A stretch of DNA of 5,754 nt from CAYQUL01 sp964568925. Its GTDB lineage: Bacteria > Patescibacteriota > Microgenomatia > UBA8517. Shown one piece after another: positions 1 to 4,073 of this stretch; the stretch's first letter is position 1; every line of letters begins with the position of its first letter. The notes beneath the pieces are model-generated. The model ran no database searches. It saw only the letters and a list, made by a program, of their open reading frames with translations, and had not been told where the DNA came from. The translations under genes were made by a program, and so were the position numbers. Where the stretch lies: positions 1-5,754 of the forward strand of contig CAZMSJ010000035.1 of the NCBI GenBank assembly GCA_964568925.1. Reading direction: 5' to 3'.

Positions 1-780
1 GTTTACGGCTAGGACTACAGGGGTCTCTAATCCCTTTCGCTCCCCTAGCTGTCGTTCCTCAGCGTCAATATATGCCTAGCTATCTGCCTACGCCCTCGGA
101 GTTCCTGTCGATATCAACGGATTTCACCCCTACACCGACAGTTCCAATAGCCCCGACATAATTCTGACTCCACCAGTATTACATCCCTTCCCGGGGTTGA
201 GCCCCGGTCTTTGAAACATAACTTAGTGAAGCGCCTACGAAACGCATTACGCCCAGTAAATCCGGATAACGCTTGTACTCTCTGTATTACCGCTGCTGCT
301 GGCACAGAGTTAGCAAGTACTTATTCTCCGAGTGGTCTCCCACTCGGCAAAAGAGGTTTACAACCCTAAGGCCTTCATCCCTCACGCGGCGTCGCGACGT
401 CAGACTTTCGTCCATTGCGTACAATTCCCGGTTGCTGCCACCCGTAGGTGTATGGCCCGTATCTCAGTGCCATTCTGGGGGAACGCGCTCTCACGCCCCC
501 TACCCGTCGTAGCCTTGGTAGGCTTTTACCCTACCAACTAGCTGATGGGCCGCAAGCCCCTCTCTCGGCGCCGTTGTATTACTACAAAAGCTTTCATCTT
601 ACGATCTTATGCGGTATTAACCCGTCTTTCGACGAGGTATTCCCCTCCAAGAGGCAGGTTCTTACGTGTTACTCAGCCGTTCGCAACTCTAACTAGTATT
701 GCTACTAGTTCTCGTTCTACTTGCATGCCTAAGGCACGCCGCCAGCGTTCATCCTGGGCCAGGATCAAACCCTCAAAAAG
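1..780 (-). rRNA. rrs: 16S ribosomal RNA, 5' portion (3' end outside window)
   Basis: Read on the minus strand, this begins with a recognisable bacterial 16S 5' motif (GGGTTTGATCCTGGCCCAG, 754-772) and continues through GATGAACGCTGGCGGCGTGCC-like sequence, the 340 hairpin (near 440-449), the 530 loop (287-305) and the 790 loop (about 12-35). It stops at the window edge near E. coli position 817, so the 3' half, including the anti-Shine-Dalgarno sequence, is not visible. The 5' end is inferred from the 27F site and could be off by a few bases. About 780 nt cover some 817 E. coli positions, so variable helices are shortened; one is a tight 8-bp stem capped by a GAGA tetraloop (328-347). Conserved-block changes such as ACACCTACGGGTGGC, GCCAGCAGCAGCGG and AGAGACCCC, with compensating partners, suggest a Patescibacteria-type rRNA. 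I infer that lineage from general resemblance, not from a database match. No intron or insertion is seen in this part. Confidence 0.97.
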
Positions 781-1023
781 TAGACGTTAAATTTCTATGA
801 CTTTTCGAAATTTAGGTCCTCACTTCCGAACTGCATATTGAGATGTCAAAGTTCAAACAATTGGTATTAAATGACAAGTTACAAAACACGAACAAAATAA
901 ATATACGTACCGGTCTTCCTAACTTGTAACTTAAGGCCAATTGACCTCGCGAACTGAAGTTCGCTTTGAAGTTGTTACTAGGCAGTTTGGAGAAGTCTCC
1001 ACTTGCCAAGAAGTTAACTGTTG
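781..1023 (-). other. Transcribed leader of the rRNA operon with hairpins
   Basis: This stretch of about 240 bases lies between the inferred rRNA start site (about 1022-1023) and the mature 16S 5' end. I see no convincing gene in it. It holds several inverted repeats: an 8-bp stem at 788-814 directly before the 16S 5' end (a candidate processing stem); a 9-bp pair at 876-884 and 924-932 enclosing about 39 bases; a 6-bp stem with a four-base loop at 949-964; and a two-part stem at 981-1007. rRNA leaders normally carry processing and antitermination signals. I could not find a convincing boxA-like motif. The function of each hairpin is inference. Confidence 0.7.
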
Positions 1024-1029
1024 AAAGCT

Positions 1030-1058
1030 ATTATAACGAGCCTGTACTAAAAGGTCAA
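1030..1058 (-). promoter_or_regulatory. rRNA operon promoter (sigma70 type)
   Basis: On the minus strand there is a -35 box TTGACC (1053-1058), a 17-base spacer and a -10 box TATAAT (1030-1035). This is 11 of 12 consensus bases at the optimal spacing and points into the 16S gene, with initiation expected near 1022-1023. No strongly A/T-rich UP element directly precedes the -35; the adjacent bases are G/C-rich. It is one of the best promoters in the window, as expected for rRNA. Confidence 0.88.
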
Positions 1059-1114
1059 TGGGCGGGAGAATTTCCCCGTAAAGACCATAAAAAGGGCCAA
1101 AAGTAGCGCATGTT

Positions 1115-1123
1115 TGATATACT
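1115..1123 (+). promoter_or_regulatory. Extended -10 promoter for the small membrane operon
   Basis: The bases TGATATACT form a TGn extended -10 element with TATACT at 1118-1123 (5 of 6 to TATAAT). The -35 position (about 1095-1100, GGCCAA) is poor, which is typical of extended -10 promoters. Initiation near 1130 would give a leader of about 29 bases before the GTG start at 1159. It lies back to back with the rRNA promoter, roughly 57 bases from its -35 box. Confidence 0.5.
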
Positions 1124-1146
1124 ACTCCAGAAAGAAACGAGTAGAC

Positions 1147-1151
1147 GGAGG
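1147..1151 (+). promoter_or_regulatory. Ribosome binding site that sets the start at 1159
   Basis: A strong GGAGG lies 7 bases upstream of the GTG at 1159. An in-frame TTG at 1114 would extend the protein by 15 residues, but it sits within the predicted -10 region and has no such site, so the shorter start is preferred. Confidence 0.75.
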
Positions 1152-1158
1152 TTTCGTT

Positions 1159-1407
1159 GTGAATGTAATTGCCGTACTTGGACTTGGATTTTTCTTTCTA
1201 GTGGCGGCTTTTGCACTGTACTTAGTTGCAATTAATTGCCCACGACCACTAGATATTCCTTTTTTTGTTCTTGCAGTTCTTTTAGCTGTTGCAGGATGTA
1301 TTATTTGGCTCATTCCTATTGTCCCCCTGTTATTAGTTGTCTCAGTGACGATTACACGGACACGGGAGGAGAAACAATTTGATGAAATGAAAGGGAGAAG
1401 TTTGTGA
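1159..1407 (+). CDS. Small hydrophobic membrane protein (82 aa), function unknown
   Basis: I do not recognise the family. With the GTG start supported by the GGAGG site, the product is 82 aa and mostly hydrophobic. One membrane segment spans about residues 3-25 (rich in Val, Ala, Leu and Phe). A short polar turn with CPRPLD follows, then a second hydrophobic stretch at about 32-65, long enough for two helices or a re-entrant hairpin broken by IPIVP. The tail (66-82) is charged (RTREEKQ, DEMKGR). There is no signal-peptidase motif, so it should be an integral inner-membrane protein. Its TGA stop overlaps the GTG start of the next gene by four bases, which indicates translational coupling and a functional pair. 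It diverges from the rRNA operon. Small two-protein membrane pairs can be transport or immunity components, but nothing here allows that choice. Confidence 0.78.
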   Translation: MNVIAVLGLGFFFLVAAFALYLVAINCPRPLDIPFFVLAVLLAVAGCIIWLIPIVPLLLVVSVTITRTREEKQFDEMKGRSL

Positions 1408-1610
1408 AAAACAAAGCAAAGATTGATTGGTTTGTGATCCTTTTTCCATCCTTTATTCTCGGTTCAATGACCCCGGGGATTATTGGACTTTCAAAAGCCC
1501 TTGGTCACTACGAATTGGTATTCATCTATCTCTTGATCGTGAATTTGTTAATTCCAATACGAGCAATAATTCTCTATTGGGACCAGATAAAGGAAAAGTT
1601 TCGAAGATAG
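1404..1610 (+). CDS. Small two-helix membrane protein (68 aa), coupled to the upstream gene
   Basis: The family is not recognised. The GTG start overlaps the stop of the preceding gene (GTGA) and has a GGGAG site 6 bases upstream, inside the previous coding region. The 68-aa product starts with a basic segment (MKNKAKID). Two membrane helices follow at about residues 8-29 (WFVILFPSFILG then a TPG break) and 37-58 (LVFIYLLIVNLLIPIRAIILYW), and the tail is basic (KEKFRR). The basic residues at both ends suggest that the N- and C-termini lie in the cytoplasm with a short external loop. The tight overlap suggests equal expression and perhaps a complex with the 82-aa protein; that is inference. 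The TAG stop is followed at once by the A-tract of a hairpin terminator. Confidence 0.75.
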   Translation: MKNKAKIDWFVILFPSFILGSMTPGIIGLSKALGHYELVFIYLLIVNLLIPIRAIILYWDQIKEKFRR

Positions 1611-1640
1611 AAAAAATGGGCACTTACTATATAAGTGCCC
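1611..1640 (-). terminator. Intrinsic terminator at a convergent junction
   Basis: A perfect 9-bp stem (1618-1626 with 1632-1640) has a 5-base loop. In the minus direction it is followed by A then six U (1617-1611), a good terminator for the 121-aa gene. In the plus direction the tail (GTTATTG) is weak, so it may only partly terminate the membrane operon. Confidence 0.85.
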
Positions 1641-1654
1641 GTTATTGAACAAAG

Positions 1655-2020
1655 CTACCGCAGAATCTCAACTCCAGACAACTGCTCCACAATAAGCACT
1701 GTCATTTCAACAAATGCTTGCTCAAGGAGAGGAAAAAACGTATCTGCCTCTGCTGTCGTCAATGGAGTTATAAATCCATGATCAACTTGGAGCGTAAGCC
1801 CTACAAAACGAATATGTGGATTAAAAACCACATATGGTGACCTGTCTTTGACAAAAATATACAAAACGTCTTTTTTTCGAACTGATCGAATATTCCCCCG
1901 TTTGTCTCGTAATCCAAATTCATCGCTATCTCCGGTGAATTGAAAAAGAACACGAGCGGCGGCAAAACACTGATCAATCGCTTTTTCACCAGGTGAAACA
2001 GAATTGTTACTCTCAGGCAT
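1655..2020 (-). CDS. Hypothetical soluble protein (121 aa)
   Basis: I do not recognise this protein. The ATG at 2020 is chosen because AAGGAG (2030-2035) lies 9 bases upstream; a longer frame would add 25 residues that run through that site and the predicted promoter. The 121-aa product has no signal peptide or clear membrane segment. By eye it has a helix at about residues 10-27 (EKAIDQCFAAARVLFQF), a polar basic section (34-50), alternating strands at about 52-57 and 63-80 (LYIFVK, YVVFNP, RFVGLTLQV), and a C-terminal helix at about 89-113 (AEADTFFPLLEQAFVEMTVLIVEQL). This looks like a small alpha/beta domain. It has its own promoter candidate and terminator, so it is probably monocistronic, divergent from the 104-aa gene. 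Confidence 0.8.
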   Translation of the reverse strand: MPESNNSVSPGEKAIDQCFAAARVLFQFTGDSDEFGLRDKRGNIRSVRKKDVLYIFVKDRSPYVVFNPHIRFVGLTLQVDHGFITPLTTAEADTFFPLLEQAFVEMTVLIVEQLSGVEILR

Positions 2021-2029
2021 AGAAAACCA

Positions 2030-2035
2030 CTCCTT
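2030..2035 (-). promoter_or_regulatory. Ribosome binding site that sets the start at 2020
   Basis: On the minus strand AAGGAG stands 9 bases before ATG. It lies inside the longer open frame that reaches 2095 and so identifies the internal ATG as the real start. Confidence 0.8.
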
Positions 2036-2054
2036 AAACAACTTGATTGAGGGT

Positions 2055-2083
2055 ATTGTAGAGGCAAAGAAACAAAAAGTGAA
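2055..2083 (-). promoter_or_regulatory. Candidate promoter for the 121-aa gene
   Basis: On the minus strand TTCACT (2078-2083, 4 of 6 to the -35 consensus) is 17 bases from TACAAT (2055-2060, 5 of 6 to the -10). Initiation near 2048 would leave a leader of about 27 bases that includes the ribosome binding site. Confidence 0.5.
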
Positions 2084-2087
2084 TATC

Positions 2088-2117
2088 TTGACCATGCCGA
2101 TATACTACGTGTATCAA
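2088..2117 (+). promoter_or_regulatory. Candidate promoter for the 104-aa gene
   Basis: TTGACC (2088-2093) is followed at 18 bases by TATCAA (2112-2117), a fair -35 with a modest -10. An alternative -10, TATACT (2101-2106), has no well-placed -35. It lies in a 10-base string, GATATACTAC, shared with the promoter region at 1116-1125, at a similar distance from the start codon. Which one is used cannot be decided from sequence. Confidence 0.45.
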
Positions 2118-2131
2118 CAGAGAGCGGAACG

Positions 2132-2137
2132 AAGGAG
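2132..2137 (+). promoter_or_regulatory. Ribosome binding site supporting a TTG start
   Basis: AAGGAG lies 6 bases before the TTG at 2144. An in-frame ATG at 2165 has no comparable site, so the TTG is preferred. Confidence 0.75.
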
Positions 2138-2143
2138 TGTATT

Positions 2144-2458
2144 TTGATTCAACATAATCGGTATATGGAAGTAATCTCCCTCGCCCGTTTGATTGCAGAA
2201 GAATACGGGTGGAAAAAGGGAGAACGGACTACTGATCAACACGTGTTTAAGTTTGATATCTCTGGCAAGCCAATTCGAATTTCAGTGTTTGATGCATACA
2301 AATCACGAAGTCTCGAGAAACCAACACCTGTCATCTTTATTGAAGATGAGACAGATATCACCTGGTATGGCAAGATTAGTTTTGAACGAATGAGTCTTGA
2401 GCAAATTGAATTGTGTATCCGGTTTTACATACGACAATTTTGCAAAAGACAGCACTGA
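2144..2458 (+). CDS. Hypothetical small soluble protein (104 aa), TTG start
   Basis: The family is not recognised. The product is 104 aa, charged and soluble. It begins with a helix at about residues 6-22 (RYMEVISLARLIAEEYGW). A basic/polar link follows, then strands at about 33-50 (HVFKFDI, PIRISVFD), 61-66 (TPVIFIED) and 71-80 (DITWYGKISF), and a C-terminal helix at 84-101 (SLEQIELCIRFYIRQFCKR). The helix-strands-helix order resembles the neighbouring 121-aa protein in outline, but I see no convincing sequence identity. The gene ends with two stops in a row (TGATAA). It is flanked by a divergent gene and a convergent one, so it must be transcribed alone. Confidence 0.78.
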   Translation: MIQHNRYMEVISLARLIAEEYGWKKGERTTDQHVFKFDISGKPIRISVFDAYKSRSLEKPTPVIFIEDETDITWYGKISFERMSLEQIELCIRFYIRQFCKRQH

Positions 2459-2465
2459 TAAGGAC

Positions 2466-2500
2466 AAAAAAAGACGCCCTCAGTAAAAACATGAGGGCGT
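2466..2500 (-). terminator. Intrinsic terminator of the 105-aa gene
   Basis: A perfect 9-bp stem (2474-2482 with 2492-2500) with a 9-base loop is followed in the minus direction by a U-tract of seven (2472-2466) after one C. In the plus direction there is no U-tract, so the 104-aa gene is at best weakly terminated here. Confidence 0.85.
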
Positions 2501-2513
2501 ACAACACACCACA

Positions 2514-2831
2514 TTAGGAATATACCTTCTGTCTCCAATCTTCAACGGTAATCGGATTAAATCCATTTTCTACAGCTAATAGAAGGTTACGTACTGCATC
2601 GATACTTTCCATTGAACGAATTCCTGAAAGGCCATAGTACTGGCTCTTATTTACCTCATGCAATTTCAACTGTCTCTTCACTTTCATTTCAAGCAAAATA
2701 GCCTTTGAGTGAAAAAGAACAATTGTTGAATGAGTATCAGGTTCCGCAAACACGACCATCGCACACGTTTCAAGTGGAAGGACTGTAATTGCTTCTTGAA
2801 AGTCAGAAACAATTCCTGCGATTGCATTCAT
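2514..2831 (-). CDS. Hypothetical small soluble protein (105 aa)
   Basis: Not recognised. The ATG at 2831 is the only good start. The ribosome binding site is weaker than elsewhere in the window (AAAGGG at 2843-2848, 11 bases away). The 105-aa product has no signal peptide. It shows hydrophobic strand-like stretches at about residues 14-29 (AITVLPLETCAMVVFA) and 36-48 (TIVLFHSKAILLE), a basic segment at 50-57 (KVKRQLKL), and a helix at about 74-90 (MESIDAVRNLLLAVENG) before a polar end (TVEDWRQKVYS). It lies downstream of the 185-aa gene on the same strand, but a strong terminator separates them, so it probably has its own promoter. A small alpha/beta fold is likely; the role is unknown. Confidence 0.75.
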   Translation of the reverse strand: MNAIAGIVSDFQEAITVLPLETCAMVVFAEPDTHSTIVLFHSKAILLEMKVKRQLKLHEVNKSQYYGLSGIRSMESIDAVRNLLLAVENGFNPITVEDWRQKVYS

Positions 2832-2882
2832 GAAGTCACTTACCCTTTATTCTTATAAACGTTTTTTCCTACAACCAGACCG

Positions 2883-2901
2883 ATTGTAGAGTTGGATTTT
2901 A
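2883..2901 (-). promoter_or_regulatory. Weak promoter candidates for the 105-aa gene
   Basis: Two -10-like elements lie between the upstream terminator and the gene: TGATAAAAT on the minus strand (extended -10, TAAAAT at 2896-2901) and TACAAT at 2883-2888. The second is preceded by CTC, as in the promoter of the 121-aa gene. Neither has a good -35. A short inverted repeat, CTACAA/TTGTAG (2869-2874 and 2884-2889), overlaps this area. A promoter is expected here because of the terminator, but the exact site is uncertain. Confidence 0.3.
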
Positions 2902-2905
2902 TCAC

Positions 2906-2941
2906 AAAAAAAAGAGCGCCCACCACAAACGGGAGCGCTCT
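2906..2941 (-). terminator. Strong intrinsic terminator of the 185-aa gene
   Basis: A 7-bp stem AGAGCGC/GCGCTCT (2913-2919 with 2935-2941), extended by two G-C pairs past a bulged base, is followed in the minus direction by eight U (2913-2906, the first shared with the stem). This is the clearest terminator in the window and uncouples the 185-aa gene from the 105-aa gene downstream. Confidence 0.9.
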
Positions 2942-2950
2942 AACGAATCC

Positions 2951-3508
2951 TTATTCAAAGACTGGAGTAATTCCAGTTAAAAACAGGACATTCTGAATTA
3001 CAGAATCCAGTGGCTGTGAAACGATTGCAACAAATGGTGTTGTCGTTATCTGCCAACGAACATCTTCATCTCGAATTAGCGATAATAGCCGGGAAAGCTG
3101 ACGTGACAACTTTCCATAAATTCGAGTTTTCTCACTTGATTCAGAAACAATTAAAACGTCAATCCCCTCTAGTTCAAGATCGATATCAGTCAGCCTTCTT
3201 GTCAAAACCTTTACTACTCCCAGTGGTTCCAAAATTTCCTGGTTTGCAATGTTCGCTTGTCCAATTTGTGACAACACCTCATGCAGAGACACGCCGTAAA
3301 GCGAAAATGTTGGATAAACTGAACGATGCATGAGTGATTTATGAGAAAACAGCTTTGACAGGGCAATACAATCTAACAATTCCTTCATCGTTATCTCAAT
3401 TAATACTTCTCGATGTTGCTGTCGTACTACGTGGATCACAAGGTCATTTTTAGTTCTTGGATACACATTACCTATCCCGTTATAGTGCACAAAAACGTTG
3501 TAGCCCAT
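2951..3508 (-). CDS. Hypothetical soluble protein (185 aa)
   Basis: I do not recognise the family. The ATG start has GGGGAG (3515-3520) 6 bases upstream. The 185-aa product has no signal peptide or obvious transmembrane helix. Features by eye are an N-terminal strand pair at about residues 1-30 (YNVFVHYN, DLVIHVVRQ), a strand-helix section at 34-52 (EVLIEITMKELLDCIALSK), a mixed helical section at 72-105 (VSLHEVLSQIGQA, LGVVKVLTRRL), a strand at 114-122 (EGIDVLIVSE), an amphipathic helix at 129-146 (RIYGKLSRQLSRLLSLIR) and C-terminal strands at 151-180 (RWQITTTPFVAIVSQ, NVLFLTGI). A compact alpha/beta, possibly two-lobed, protein is likely. It is divergent from the 125-aa gene with overlapping promoter candidates, so the two may be co-regulated. 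The plus-strand open frame inside it is a shadow. Confidence 0.82.
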   Translation of the reverse strand: MGYNVFVHYNGIGNVYPRTKNDLVIHVVRQQHREVLIEITMKELLDCIALSKLFSHKSLMHRSVYPTFSLYGVSLHEVLSQIGQANIANQEILEPLGVVKVLTRRLTDIDLELEGIDVLIVSESSEKTRIYGKLSRQLSRLLSLIRDEDVRWQITTTPFVAIVSQPLDSVIQNVLFLTGITPVFE

Positions 3509-3550
3509 TTATAACTCCCCATGAAATTCACGGATTTTGAAAACTCCCAA

Positions 3551-3578
3551 ATCCTATCACTTGCTGTTTAAATTGCAA
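3551..3578 (-). promoter_or_regulatory. Candidate promoter for the 185-aa gene
   Basis: On the minus strand TTGCAA (3573-3578) is 16 bases from TAGGAT (3551-3556), which is preceded by TGA as an extended -10. Initiation near 3544 gives a leader of about 36 bases. The element is interleaved with the plus-strand promoter at 3561-3590. Confidence 0.45.
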
Positions 3579-3590
3579 AAGGAATATAAT
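3561..3590 (+). promoter_or_regulatory. Promoter of the 125-aa gene
   Basis: A perfect TATAAT (3585-3590) lies 18 bases after TTGCTG (3561-3566, 4 of 6 to consensus). Initiation near 3597 gives a leader of about 50 bases. The gene's ribosome binding site AAGGAG (3632-3637) is 8 bases before the GTG start. Confidence 0.7.
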
Positions 3591-3645
3591 AGTATTCCCG
3601 AAACATAGGGATAATTTCTTTTTTGCAGGGTAAGGAGTTTAAATC

Positions 3646-4023
3646 GTGACTGATCAAACAACTAGCAGTGGCTCACCTTTTGAGACGGCAATCTTTGAAA
3701 TATTGTCATATATCATTAAGGAAGGATCCGAGATCAAGTCCGGTAACCCGTTTGATAAGTTGGCTAAAGCATATCCAAACGTAGAAAACATACGTGCTTT
3801 CTCAAAAGACATTGCAGACCGGCTATCACTCGGAATGGAATATTCGATTTTCATCGATACTCGTTGGACTCGAACACTGAAGTTCTCTCGTGACAGCAAG
3901 ACTAATCAGTACACCGTATATATTTCAGGTGCAAGTATCCCCGAAAACGAGGATTTACTGAAAGATCTGATGATGTACGCTCAAACGCGTATGAAGAGAT
4001 GTTACAAAGCTGTTCCCGCCTAA
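3646..4023 (+). CDS. Hypothetical soluble protein (125 aa), GTG start
   Basis: Not recognised. GTG at 3646 is supported by AAGGAG 8 bases upstream and a good promoter. The product is 125 aa. It has a polar Ser/Thr-rich start (residues 1-10), a helix at about 11-26 (PFETAIFEILSYIIKE), a polar link, a second helix at 46-62 (VENIRAFSKDIADRLS), two to three strands at 65-95 (EYSIFIDT, RTLKFSRD, QYTVYISG) and a C-terminal helix at 100-119 (ENEDLLKDLMMYAQTRMKRC). It has no signal peptide or membrane segment. It is probably transcribed alone, with its promoter interleaved with that of the divergent 185-aa gene and a shared terminator at the convergent end. Confidence 0.8.
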   Translation: MTDQTTSSGSPFETAIFEILSYIIKEGSEIKSGNPFDKLAKAYPNVENIRAFSKDIADRLSLGMEYSIFIDTRWTRTLKFSRDSKTNQYTVYISGASIPENEDLLKDLMMYAQTRMKRCYKAVPA

Positions 4024-4041
4024 TTTTTAGGCACAAAAATT

Positions 4042-4073
4042 CCCCGAGGTGTATATACACCCCGGGGTTTTAT
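4042..4073. terminator. Bidirectional terminator between convergent genes
   Basis: A stem of 5 + 5 bp around one A-C mismatch (4042-4046 with 4063-4067; 4048-4052 with 4057-4061) has an ATAT loop. In the plus direction it is followed by UUUUAUUU, and in the minus direction by AAUUUUUG. It can therefore serve both the 125-aa gene and the 542-aa gene, whose stop codon starts at 4076. Confidence 0.85.

Noticed and set aside
114..790. Several open frames of 60-80 codons on both strands in the first 790 bases
   Set aside because: They lie inside the 16S rRNA gene, have no ribosome binding sites of note and give no protein-like sequence.
812..1009. 65-codon minus-strand open frame in the rRNA leader
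   Set aside because: It sits wholly in the transcribed rRNA leader, overlaps the leader hairpins and has low-quality composition without a clear ribosome binding site.
1159..1610. Toxin-antitoxin or bacteriocin immunity pair
   Set aside because: Small size and overlap alone are not evidence. Neither protein shows a known toxin, antitoxin or immunity motif, and both are membrane proteins.
1655..2095. 146-aa version of the 121-aa protein
   Set aside because: The extra 25 residues cross the AAGGAG site and the candidate promoter region, so the internal ATG is preferred.
2869..2889. CTACAA/TTGTAG inverted repeat as a regulator binding site
   Set aside because: Six-base arms are too short to claim an operator, and they overlap a possible -10 element, which may explain them.
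3010..3333. 107-codon plus-strand open frame
   Set aside because: It is antisense inside the well-supported 185-aa gene and has no matching promoter or ribosome binding site.
2021..4073. CRISPR array, IS element or phage attachment site
   Set aside because: No regularly spaced repeats, terminal inverted repeats, transposase or integrase remnants, or tRNA fragment are visible. The inverted repeats present are terminators and promoter-area palindromes.
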